This document shows, in pieces, positions 11,750 through 21,954 of a stretch of DNA of 64,000 bases; position 1 is the first letter of the stretch; every line of letters starts with the position of its first letter. The DNA is from Paraescarpia echinospica (lineage: Eukaryota > Annelida > Polychaeta > Sabellida > Siboglinidae), in NCBI GenBank assembly GCA_020002185.1, contig CM034533.1:49433771-49497770 (forward strand), written 5' to 3'. Below the pieces are notes generated by a model, which was not told the DNA's origin, did no database searches, and saw nothing but the letters and a program-made list of their open reading frames with translations. The position numbers and the translations under genes were made by a program.

Positions 11750-12712
11750 TGGTGAGTGGCATGATGTGGCTCTATCCACTGCATTGTAAAGGGTTTGTAG
11801 CAGTGTGTACTCACTGTCACTGGCTCTATCCATTGCTGCAAGGGCTGTCAGTGGTACTCACTGTGGCTCTATCCCCACATTGTAAGGGCTGTCAGTGGTA
11901 CTCACTGTGGCTCTATCCCCACCTTATAAGGGCTGTCAGAGGTATATTCCTGTCTGGAATATTGGCATGGTACTATCTAACACTCTTTGTTTAAAACACT
12001 GCAACTGATTCATGTGCTGTCAGTATTTTGTGCACTCACTGGTGGCTCTATCCATTGTAAGGGCTGTCAGTGGTACTCACTGTGGCTCTATCCCTCTGCA
12101 TTGTGCATTGTTAGGGTTACTCACACTGGTCACTCATATCTCTATCCATTGTGAAGTGGCTGTCAGTGGTACTCTATCCTCTATCCATTGTAAGGGCTGT
12201 CAGTGGTACTCACTGTGGCTCTATTCCCTGCATTGTAAGGGTTGTTAGTCGTACTTACTGTGGCTCTATCCATTGTAAGGATTGTCAGTGGTTCTCATTG
12301 TGGCTCTATCCCCTGCATTGTAAGGGCTGTTAGTGGTACTCACTGTGGCTCTATTCCCTGCATTGTAAGGGTTGTTAGTCGTACTCACTGTGGCTCTATC
12401 CATTGTAAGGATTGTCAGTGGTTCTCATTGTGGCTCTATCCCCCGCATTGTAAGGGCTGTCAGTGGTACTCATTGTAGCTCTACCCCCTGCATTGTAAGG
12501 GCTGTCAGTGGTACTCACTGTGGCTCTATCCATTGTAAGGGTAGTCAGTGGTACTCACTGTGGCTCTATCCCCACACTGTAAGGACTGTCAGTGGTACTC
12601 ATTGTAGCTCTATCCCCTGCATTGTAAGGGTAGTCAGTGATACTCACTTTTGCTCTATCCCCTGCATTGTAAGGGCTGTCAGTGGTACTCACTGTGGCTT
12701 GCGACACGCGAC
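11750..12712 (-). repeat. Further copies of the exon 2 donor-junction minisatellite
   Basis: The same 45/40-bp units resume after the first duplicated block. From 11750 to 12180 they are scrambled by deletions and insertions; from 12190 they are regular again as part of segmental copy 2. This is the join between the two duplicated segments. Confidence 0.9.
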
Positions 12713-13946
12713 TAAATTAAATACATGAGTTGTAGTAGCAGTGTACAGCTTGTAGTTTAATACACTACTTACATATAGTATATTATGTACACATTGTATA
12801 TATATATTTATGTACGGGCATTGTAGAACAAAACATAATATTCAGCTTTACATAACTTTTTAATTTGTGTCAATCTGCATAATATTCAACATACACAGAG
12901 AATATAATACAGGTAATGTTTGTGCCAAATTCCTTTGGGCTAGGTTTAACATAATTAAGATATACTGTTATGTTCGATTTTGACAATTTTAAATGTAAAA
13001 GTAACATCGTAATTTTGAAAAATTACATTTAGATAAATATAAATATGGACAAATGGAACATTATACTATATGTAGACAATAAAACATGTTTAATTTAGTT
13101 AAATTAGCATGTCTTAACTTTATTTAAGTTTTAGCAAAACACAATATTCAGCATGACATAACATTTTATGTATAAATTCACATCATATTTAATATTCCCA
13201 GAGACTAGTATATATGCAAAAAGTATGCAAAATACTGTTGGGCTATGCTGAACAGAAATGTAGATACATTGCACTGCAAATAGTAAAAGGTGTTAACTGA
13301 AAAGGTGTGATGTCATACATTAAAATAATGCATAGCTAATTTTGTTTTATTTACAGAATAAAACACCTACACACACAATCTCAACAATGAGTCAACAAAC
13401 AGAACATGTAACTGGTGGTGGCCTCTCAATAATAATTATTACAAGTAGCTACTGAGAAACAATTTGGCCAAAACAAGACGCTGGCCACCATCAACCTTAG
13501 CACCCCTGGCTAGTCAACTACACATGCACGAGATGTTGTGACCTAGAAACGGGATGACTTGCATGAGCATGAACACCTTCTGTGTGCTGGCGGGTCATTG
13601 CATATTGAGGGGGAGTCGGTTGTTTTAATGCACACATTATGCAATTATTCAGTACTGTTGTTCAGCTATGTTATACTAAACGTCGTTAGGTATCACAATA
13701 TATCGGTATATTAACACATAAAGAGTGTATGAATAAAACATTTTTCTAATCACACATTCTGGCTACTGACTTGCGAAGGTTGGCGCCTCCTCAGATCAAA
13801 ACGTATTTTACTAATTTTGCACACATCACATGAGAACAAGAATTTAACGGCAAATTTAACGGTAGAAGTCTCCCGACGATCGGACTGTTTGAAGATACGA
13901 ACAAAATAAGGACTGCTTGACGATATGTATAGTTGAGGCGCAAAAG
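12190..13946. repeat. Segmental duplication, copy 2
   Basis: Near-identical second copy of 10030-11714, ending at the shared GAGGCGCAAAAG. A further diverged copy of part of it (GGCGC-TCCTCA-ATCAA, then TTTAACGGCGATCG) follows at about 13975-14060. Confidence 0.9.
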
Positions 13947-14855
13947 TCCATCACTCTGATCTGTCCACTTTCGAAGGTCGGCGCTTCCTCAAATCAACGT
14001 ATTTTAATATTAGTTGGCAGACACGATTAAGAATTTAACGGCGATCGGGATAGGTGTCGATATATGGGTGCCTGAACAATCGAACTGAGTGCGTGGCATG
14101 ATGTCTGCAAGCGCCCCAATTTCAACTTTGTATCCCAATCACAGGACGTGCTCTGTTGATAGGGATAGGGGTAGGGATGTGTTTCAAGATCGGGGTGCAT
14201 GCAGACAGTCTCAAATTAATATTCATCGTGTAACTGTCTGTAGCCACAAGTAGGGTTACAATGCAAATATAGCAGGGTGTCGTGTAAAAAAGGCAAGGCG
14301 TTCTTTTTGCCTTTTCTGGGTACCAGGGTGTCACTGAAGAAGGGCAGGGCATAACGCCCTGAAAATACGACCTAGGCAGAACACTGGATTGCAATGCAAG
14401 GGCTGTCAGTGGTACTCACTGTGGCTCTATCCCCACATTGTAAGGGCTGTCAGTGGTACTCACTGTGGCTCTATCCCCACCTTATAAGGGCTGTCAGAGG
14501 TATATTCCTGTCTGGAATATTCGAGGCAGGCCAAAATTCATGGTACTGAAATCTTGTGTTCTAACACTCTTGGACTAGTTTAAAACACTGCATGGTCTCG
14601 CACTGATTCATGTGACACATGAACAATTGACACAGCGTAGATAGGACCCACAAATTTTGATGCAGGTGTCTTCGACAAGATTTGGATTTTGCCAGTATAT
14701 TTTCATAACAGGTTGTTTGCAGAAATTGTAAGGAATGTATTAGAGATTTAGCACATAAACATCTTATAGAAGTATTTGGTCAAGTTTTAGTAAAAATGGC
14801 AAAACACGATTGGACCCACGAATATTGCCCACACCAGTATACTGGTAGTACTCAC
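13947..14855 (-). other. Intron 2 sequence next to exon 2, with two stray array units
   Basis: Intronic sequence. Two to three copies of the 45-bp junction unit lie at about 14396-14500. The rest shows no coding sequence or recognisable transposon ends. The array is thus separated from its parent exon by some 350 bp of unique sequence. Confidence 0.7.
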
Positions 14856-14986
14856 TGTGGCTCTATCCCCTGCATTGTAATCTCATCCTGCTTTGATTCG
14901 ACCATGTCGTGTGTGAACATCGCATGGAAGTACGGGATGCTGGCCGCCAGCACAATACGATGGCCACTGAATTTCTGGTCATCAAC
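14856..14986 (-). CDS. KLHL18: KLHL18-like exon 2: first half of BTB domain
   Basis: A 131-bp exon (43 codons plus 2 nt) encoding [35 protein letters not shown] and ITMQGIEP. [17 protein letters not shown] is the diagnostic BTB motif. The acceptor is CTTTGCTGAAG at 14987 and the donor CCACA|GTGAGT at 14856/14855. It joins exon 1 after a complete Lys codon ([12 protein letters not shown]) and exon 3 within a Gln codon. Its last 25 nt plus donor are the seed of the 45-bp array in intron 2, and its acceptor region is also duplicated (14966-15043). Confidence 0.93.
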
Positions 14987-15043
14987 CTTCAGCAAAGACA
15001 AACCATTGAACTTCTGGTCATCAACCAGCAGCAAAGATAAACC
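14966..15043 (-). repeat. 39-bp tandem duplication across the exon 2 acceptor
   Basis: Two adjacent 39-bp copies (14966-15004 and 15005-15043). Each holds a T-rich stretch, then GTTGATGACCAGAA(A/G)TTCA, the first codons of exon 2. The downstream copy has the real acceptor (GCTGAAG|GTT); in the upstream copy AAG has become CTG, so the AG is lost. 39 is a multiple of 3 and the frame is open across both copies. Confidence 0.85.
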
Positions 15044-15189
15044 ACCAACATTCTGGAATCTGGTCAAAATGGCACCAGGCATGATTATGATGGCCCGATG
15101 CCGTCGAGACGATACTACGTCTATGTAGACCTACGACTATGAGCACGACGTCTACGACGGGTTCCAGATGGTTCGACCCCTGACGAATT

Positions 15190-15410
15190 CGAAACATTAC
15201 GCATCAATATCTAATAATTCGTGACACATTTACCGAAAATACGCAAGTCAAAATAGTTGCATGCAATATAAGAATTATTTAAACATTTATCATTATTTAA
15301 ACATTGAAACATCACGTATAAATATATAATAATTCGTGACACATTTATTGAAAATACGCAAGTAAAAATAGTTGCATGCAATATAAGAATTATTTAAACA
15401 AAAAAGTCAG
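15190..15410. repeat. AT-rich ~110-bp direct repeat
   Basis: Two copies of a segment containing AATAATTCGTGACACATTTA and TAGTTGCATGCAATATAAGA lie side by side (about 15200-15290 and 15310-15400). No gene is seen in 14987-15560 apart from this. A 10-bp-arm palindrome (GGTTCGGCCC / GGGCCGAACC) occurs at 15535-15557. Confidence 0.7.
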
Positions 15411-15564
15411 ATTTCTAAACAGAAGCAGGTCGGATGGTTCGGCCCATAGAGCCCGCCGACACCGGTTACAGAAACAGCTGATTCGGCCCACGCCAACGCA
15501 TGCAGGTCACGTTTAACCAGTTGCGTGAACGGATGGTTCGGCCCCATGGGCCGAACCCGTCGGG

Positions 15565-17117
15565 GGCCGAAACAGGTTGTGGAAAAAAAATCTTCTCTCC
15601 AAAGATGCCCAAACTTATCAGGAATTTTGTCAACTCCGAAATCAGGTCAGGAGACTGACAAGAAAGGCACAGAAACTATATGAAAAAGATATCATAAATC
15701 AAATAAAACAGAATCCCAAGAAGTTTTGGCAATATGCGCAGGCGAAAATGAACACAAGAATGGGAATACCAAACTTAATAAAAAGCAAAGACAAGGATGA
15801 TCTGACAAAGACAGATTGGAAAAAGCACAGGTATTGGCAAATCACTTCTCTTCCATATTTACGAGAGAGCCAGAAGGAGACATTCCGGAGGAGCCAATAA
15901 GATGTCATAACAAAGTTGAATCTTGCACTATCACTCCATCGATAGTGGCTTTAAAGCTAAAGAAACTAAAAATATTCAAATCACCAGGACCTGACGGCCT
16001 CCATTCTCGTGTACTAAAGGAATTGGCAGAGAGTATTAGCACTCCACTATCTACAATTTTTAACACGTCGCTGAAAACAGGCAGACTACCCAAAGACTGG
16101 AAAATAGCAAACATATCTGCAATTCACAAGGAAACAAAAATCAAGCACATAACTACCGGCCAGTCAGCCTAACGAGCATAGTAGGAAAAATAATGGAAGG
16201 CATAGTCAGAGATACCATCACTAAACACTTGAAAGATAATGACCTGTTGAGTGACAAACAATTTGGTTTCATCAAAGGGCGGTCTACAGTTCTCCAATTA
16301 CTTAAAGTACTCGATTTATGGACTGAGACACTAGATAAGTGTGGATGTATTGATGTAGTATATTGTGATTTTATGAAAGCATTTAACAATGTTCCACATC
16401 TACGACTTATAGAGAAACTCCAGAGCTATGGAATTCAAGGAAATATTCTAAGCTGGGTTGCAGCTCTGTTGGCCCACAGCAGACAACGTGTAAGGGTCAA
16501 TAATTCTTTTTCTGACTGGCATGATGTCATCAGCGGCATACCACAAGGATTGGTGATTGGCCCCCTACTTTTTATTATATTTATTAATGACTTACCGGAT
16601 GTTATAAAGAACTCCGAAGTATTCCTGTTTGCGGATGATATGAAACTTTTCCATCCAATTTACACCAATGAAGATTGCACAAAGCTTCAACAAGATCTTA
16701 CCCATGCAGAACATTGGACATACGAATCTCTCTTAAAGTTCCACCCAGACAAATGCAGCCATATGAGAGTAGGATCATCAACCATAAGAAATGACAGCTA
16801 CACACTGGGACCTAATGATCATATAACGCTGGCAAGTACGGATAAGGTGAAGGATATTGGCGTCACTTTTGACTCATCACTAAACTTTGAGGCACATATG
16901 TCGGAAAAAATTAATAAAGGCAATTTAATGTTGGGGATAATTCGTCGCACTTTTGATTACATGGATGAACAGTGTTTTTCTACTGTTTTTAAATCTCTCG
17001 TCCGCCCACATATTGAATATGCAAATCAAGTATGGGCTCCCTACTTAATGAAACACATTACAGCTCTTGAAAATGTTCAGCGTAGAGCAACCAAATTAAT
17101 TCCAGGTTTTAAAGATC
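15565..17117 (+). pseudogene. Non-LTR retrotransposon ORF2 (5'-truncated), first part
   Basis: Reverse transcriptase of a LINE lying antisense in KLHL18-like intron 1. Recognisable blocks are SPGPDGLHSRVLKELA, NYRPVSLTS, KQFGFIKGRSTV, VVYCDFMKAFNNVPH, SGIPQGLVIGPLLFIIFIND, the catalytic FADD, and the CRE-side VRPHIEYANQVWAPY and RRATKLIPGFKD. The endonuclease domain is missing, so the copy is 5'-truncated near 15565. Frameshifts near 15820 and 16150 break it. The ORF is interrupted at 17117 by the Mutator-like element and resumes at 20270. The clade (CR1/Jockey superfamily) is not resolved here. Confidence 0.9.
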
Positions 17118-17320
17118 GAAGTGTCTACGCGTACGTGAGCCGTATCTTTAGCCTGGTGGCCTAAACGTACGTGAGGATGCGCGCGCAGCTGTTTTCGATT
17201 TGTCATTTCCTGGAGAAATGTAAATTAATTCTGCGCGCGCATGTTTCCTCCTCCGCGTGTGTTTATAGTCGAGATGGCGGAGTTGGATGTGGGCGCGATA
17301 TTTACGAAAACGCGAATATG

Positions 17321-18650
17321 CCGTACCAAAATCAGAAATTTAAGGAAGTGTATGGCGTTGGTAAACAGAGGAGGATAAAGCACAGTCAACTAGCGCGTGA
17401 CTTAAAGATGAGTGCCGCTGAGAGTGCGACTTCGACGGCAACGATGTCTGACCCCCTGAGACCGAGTCAAAGGAACTTCAACATGGCGATGCCGATGTTG
17501 AGCAGTTCCAGCGCTCATCCAGCAGTGGTGATTCCGACAAAGTGGTATTTATTGATATGTTCTTTAGATGCTATAATAGTTATTTGAATGAAATACATTA
17601 GTAGGTGTTCCGGCTCAGCTGTTGACATTTCTGACATGCCTGGCTATGCCTATGCTATAGCCTGTATAGGCCTATGGCGAATGCTATGCCATAGCCTATG
17701 CGGTATGCCTGGCTGTAAGGCTACATTTAGTATATGGGTGGACATGGCCACGGCTTCACTGTTTTAGCCAGGCTATGTCACGACAACTGCCCTGGTTGTA
17801 CATGTTCATAGATACACAGATTCATCTATTGTTATTGGCAACTAATAATTTAGGCACTATGAAATGGACAGTGCAAATACTTTTTTTATCAGTTCATGCC
17901 ACGGTGTTATTGCTTTAGTTATAACTTATCTATGTATGGTGGAGATCACACATACATACGTACATATACAGTATTGTTATTGGTAACAGCATTTATTAAT
18001 CACAGGAATTTTTTTCTCCATTTATTTAATAATTACAGTACACTGTAAAACATTGCATTTGTTTTGTTACAGTTATCCATTCATGGTGAGGATGATCAAC
18101 AACCATCGACATTACAAGTGATAGGTGACACGCAAACTTCAGCGACCTAGAAGAAGTTTCCCTACAAATGCCTGCTGAGTGATGACAAAACTTTGGAAGA
18201 TGGCGATGTCGTGGAACAGTTGTCGACCATCTGCATGCGGTCCAGCATCCTCATTGAGCTAGTGAGCAGGCTGTTGTGTAGTGCGTGCAGCAGCTGCACG
18301 CTTGCTGTCTGGACTGTCGACTGCACTCTTGGGGTCGTTTGTGTGCTGGAGACATACGTGCTAAGCACGTCTTATGGCGAGGTGTTGAACAAGACGTACT
18401 CATCTGACACCATCTGATCGACTGGGAGGCGCGAAGTTGAGTTCGGCTCCATTTGTGATGGTGAAGTCCCTCGTGTCTGCCACGATGGATATGGGTGTGG
18501 GACACAGTGACCTCGTCAAGCTGTGTCGACACATGGACATGCCTGCCATGCACCACTCGACGTTCAACACCCACATGAGGGAAGTGACTTCGCCCAACAT
18601 TCAACTGGCGACGCCACAATGTGATGGATGAAGCAGCACAGCTTCGGCCT
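17321..18650 (+). pseudogene. Degenerate Mutator-like transposase
   Basis: Candidate exon 1 (about 17321-17545) starts at MPYQNQKFKEVYGVGK, with a basic RRIKHSQLARDLK stretch, and lies in a CpG-rich area. After a likely intron (acceptor TTTTGTTACAG near 18072), a second piece has an in-frame stop (TAG near 18150), then KKFPYKCLLSDDK and a cysteine-rich CSACSSC region like the zinc-binding start of the Mutator-like domain. A third piece in another frame (18437-18628) reads FVMVKSLVSATMDMGVGHSD then LVKLCRHMDMPAMHHSTF, matching the pattern N-x-LV-x-A...G-G-x-x-L-x-K-C-x-x-M-x-M-P. Stops and frame changes make it non-functional, and I see no catalytic DDE part. Confidence 0.7.
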
Positions 18651-18889
18651 ACGTGGAGCTGGACCCGTCCATCGACGAGAAGGGCATCGTCGACATCACG
18701 TAAACTTGTGGACAGACAGTGTATCACAGACAATGTCAGATACTGAATTGATCTGAATTTCAACTTAATTGTTCTGAAATATGTGGAGTACATCTTGAGA
18801 GTATGCTGCAGGGGAAGACAAGGCTGTTTTTTGAAGAACATTGCAGTGTTTTTTATAAATGCATATGCATCTCTGCAGTCACACAAAAT

Positions 18890-19080
18890 TAATGACTTCC
18901 ACGTTTATATGTTTTACCTTTAGTGAGTTCCGCGTATATATGTTTTACATTTGCTGAGTTTTGTGTACAAATGTTTTACATTTGCTGAGTTCCGCGTATA
19001 TATATGTTTTACATTTGCCGAGTTCCATGTATATATGTTTTACATTTACAGTTGTGTAAAATTTTTTACATATAGCGAGT
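18890..19080 (+). repeat. Short imperfect tandem repeat in the Mutator-like element
   Basis: Four to five copies of a ~40-bp unit around TATATGTTTTACATTTGCTG and AGTTCCGCGTATA. It lies between the transposase remnant and the right subterminal repeats. The following 19080-19590 is AT-rich and I see nothing coding in it. Confidence 0.65.
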
Positions 19081-19589
19081 TTCGTGCAATAGTCTAGAGA
19101 AGATGTGACATGTTATGAACATTTTATGATAATATGGTGCAATTTATTTATTAGTAATTTACGCAAGTCAATCACATTAGCATGTTCTATGTACACATTT
19201 TTTATTAAGCAGTCGATTGTATTAATGATGTTTAAGGCAGCTGTCAGTAGGCTAAGTAGGCCTATATACTAATGTTTAATACTGTATCATTTACACGTTT
19301 ATAATGTGGTGGTGTAATTTGTATTCAGGCAAGTCAGTCTTATTAGCATGTTTTTGTATTAGGCAGTCTTTTGTATAAATTTATATGTATACGGCAGCTG
19401 TCAGTAGGCTAAGTAGGCCAATCAACTGATATTTCATATGATCCTGTATAATTTCCATGTGTTTATAGTTAATAAAACTACTCTGATGTTTTACTACATT
19501 ACTGTTTTGCATTTAATCAATTATGTTATACCAGTACATAAATTAATTATATATTCACGCATATATGCACACTATATATATATTGTCCA

Positions 19590-20240
19590 AACTGTCAGAA
19601 ATACGTGCGAGGGCTCAGATACGGCTTACGTCTATACTTTTAGAACCGAGTGCTAAAGATACAGCTTATGCCTGTACATCAACATGTACATACAGAAAAG
19701 CTTACGTACTTTTAGAAACGAGTGCTAAGATACAGCGTATGTACAAAACTACATCAAAATGCACGCGTGAAAAACTCCCGTACTTTTAGAACCGAGTGCT
19801 AAAGATACGGCAATTTAACTGCCACACTTTTAGACCCGAGGGCTAAGATACAGCTTACGCCTATACATCAACATGTACGCGCAGAAAAACTCACGTACTT
19901 TTAGAAACGAGTGCTAAAGATACGGAAATTTAACTGCCGTACTTTTAGAACCGAGTGCTAAAGATACAGCTTACGCCTATACATCAACATGTACATGCAG
20001 AAAAGCTCACGTACTTTTAGAAACGAGTGCTAAAGATACGGCAATTTAACTGCCGTACTTCTAGAACCGAGCGCTAAAGATACGGCTCACGTATGAAAAT
20101 CATGCGCATGAGCATATCGACTGCCGTACCTTTAGACAAGTGATGCTAAAAATACAACTCACGTAACCGGAAATAATAGCATGTGCATGCGCAGAATGAG
20201 TGCCTGTACTTTTAGAATGGAGATCTAAACGTACGGCTCA
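19590..20240 (+). repeat. Right subterminal repeats derived from the TIR
   Basis: Around nine or ten dispersed-tandem copies of TACTTTTAGAACCGAGTGCT followed by AAAGATAC, several continuing into GGCTCACGTA. GCTAAAGATACGGCTCACGT is the complement of the inner TIR sequence. The left end carries only one such copy, so the element is strongly asymmetric. Confidence 0.8.
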
Positions 20241-20269
20241 CGTACGCGTAGCCACTGCCTTTAAAGATC

Positions 20270-20690
20270 TTGAATATAATCATGAACGTCTGCAAAGACT
20301 AAAATTACCAACTCTGTCATATTGTCGCCTAAGAGGAGACATGATTGAATTGTATAAGATTTTAACAGACAAATATGATACAGCTGTGACATCAAACTTT
20401 ATAACTTTGAGGGATACTGAATCATGTACGCAAGGACATCACCTAAAAATATTCAAAGGACGTTGTCGGTTAAACATTAAAAAAAATTCATTTATACACC
20501 GATGCACGAACGTATGGAACAGCCTCCCACAGTCTGTGGTAGAGGCTCCATCAGTCCAGTCCTTTGAGGGGAAATTAGACAAATTATGGAAAAACCACCC
20601 AATTAAGCTCGATTACACAGCCCCATCACAGCCTAGAAGCCAGAAGAGGACCTGAAACATCCGACTCCCGTCTACTACTACGTCGATAGC
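20270..20690 (+). pseudogene. Non-LTR retrotransposon ORF2, C-terminal part after the insertion
   Basis: Continues the LINE frame: LEYNHERLQRLKLPTLSYCR, LRGDMIELYKIL, IFKGRCRLNIKKNSFIHR, CTNVWNSLPQSVVEAPSVQS. This is the typical C-terminal end of CR1/Jockey-group ORF2. The frame stops at 20655. A TACTACTACG-like tail near 20668 suggests the element ends within about 40 bp. Confidence 0.88.
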
Positions 20691-20804
20691 AACGGCAACG
20701 CCAACAATTTGAACAAATATATCTTGATATTTTTAGTAGGGCCTATGTTATGTTTCGTCGATATTAGGTGAATGGCTATGGTATACCGACTATTAGTTTT
20801 ATAC

Positions 20805-20912
20805 CTTTAGCGTCACGTCGCATAACTTTCCCCTTCGTCGAATTTCTTCCATGACAGGAAAAGCTTGCATTGGCAGGTCGCTTCGTTGAAAAACGACAAC
20901 ATCCTCCGCCAT
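20805..20912 (-). CDS. KLHL18: KLHL18-like exon 1 (coding part), initiator Met to start of BTB
   Basis: 36 codons from ATG (20912-20910) to a donor CTAAAG|GTATAA at 20805/20804. The protein starts [14 protein letters not shown] and continues [17 protein letters not shown], which matches the KLHL18 N-terminus ([15 protein letters not shown] region as I recall it) and leads into exon 2 ([10 protein letters not shown]) in phase 0. I chose this ATG because it gives the expected N-terminal length and lies in an AAAGATGGCGG context. The frame is open further upstream, so a longer start cannot be excluded. Human KLHL18 is about 574 residues; about 328 are encoded in this window. Confidence 0.9.
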
Positions 20913-20916
20913 CTTT
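20902..20916 (-). promoter_or_regulatory. YY1-like motif overlapping the start codon
   Basis: AAAGATGGCGGAGG around the initiator ATG resembles the AAGATGGCGGC site of YY1, which in animals often lies just downstream of the transcription start and can include the start codon. No TATA box is evident upstream. This is motif resemblance only. Confidence 0.4.
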
Positions 20917-21949
20917 GATGTTGTGACACAGAGTTCTCAGTCTTCTCGCCAGATGACACCAGCGTTTGATATCCACTACAGTCATTTCGACCGCGTTATC
21001 ACTTCGGCTGTCTCCGTAGACTTTTATGTTGCACAATAAAAGGTTACGCATATTTTGCATGTTTGTGACAACATTTTATGAATCGGAGCGTTGCGCGTCG
21101 GCCTACACAGTATCCAAAAGGAAACACAACTGTCACAGTTTGAGTGTTGAGATGCCATCGTATAATAAACAAGTAACCACCTGCATATTGGCGTCGGAAC
21201 GTAGTGATAATTGGGGCTCGCCAACAACCTCACCCGGAGGCTCACGGAAAATCTCCAATTGCACCCTAAAATGCACCCCTTCTCTAAATATTGACGGTCT
21301 GGATCATTTAGCACTAACCGGGCAAATTGGTGTCCCTGCACTTTCATATAAAATATTTTGGTAATGAAAAATCTCAAAATTATAATTTTTTATTTCTTAG
21401 ATGTGTCGTTTCATAAAAGAAAACTTGGACACTGTTAGATACTGTGCGGTTTTATCCGACACCGATCGATTATAGACTGGGACTTGTACCTGTGTGTCCA
21501 ATCACTGCGGCCGTTTCGGTAATCGTCTGTCTGTTGTCGACTGATTAAACTGTTTGACATGTTGTTACTTGGTCGTTTCATTAAGTTTACAATCACAGTC
21601 AATCAATCGCAATACTTTATTGTCCCTTGGGTGGGAAATTCATTTGGAGTGTAGCAGCATATTAAAACAAATAAAACAAATGTATTCATGCAATATAAAA
21701 ATGTAAAAGTAAAAATAGTAGTAAGAGTTGTATCGGTTAAATACAGCGTCCACAGACCCTCCGTGTGGAAAATATAATATTAACATTGCTGCCCTCGCAG
21801 ACACCACCCAGGGCCTACGACGTCTCGTGGAATCAGTCAGCAAATATACCAACAATGGCCTAGTTGGGACTTGTCATCAGTGAAAAGAAGACAACAAATT
21901 TAACATGCTGACTATGAAGCACCAGACACCCACATATATGTTTTGATCA
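20917..21949. other. Upstream region of the KLHL18-like gene
   Basis: No convincing coding sequence on either strand. 20940-21350 is moderately CpG-rich and probably holds the 5' UTR and promoter. Near 21605, AATACTTTATTGTCCCTTGG followed by GAAATTCATTTGG resembles the 3' part of a widespread LINE/SINE family, on the minus strand; I cannot place it further. Confidence 0.5.
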
Positions 21950-21954
21950 ACCAG

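Larger units (their letters stand above)
17118..20259 (+). mobile_element. Mutator-like DNA transposon inserted in the LINE ORF2
   Basis: A 3.1-kb element with terminal inverted repeats: the left end contains CTACGCGTACGTGAGCCGTA, and the right end read inward contains the same 20 nt. It is flanked by a 10-bp target duplication TTTAAAGATC (17108-17117 and 20260-20269) that lies inside the LINE reading frame (GFKD before, FKDLEYNHERL after). A 9-11-bp duplication is the signature of Mutator-like elements. The internal remnant resembles the Mutator-like transposase domain (17321-18650), and the right side carries TIR-related repeats (19590-20240). No intact transposase is present. Confidence 0.88.

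Noticed and set aside
20776..21377. Minus-strand frames of 94 and 117 codons and a plus-strand frame of 112 codons
   Set aside because: The 94-codon frame overlaps KLHL18-like exon 1 in the wrong frame; the correct frame gives the KLHL18 N-terminus. The others have no family or splice support.
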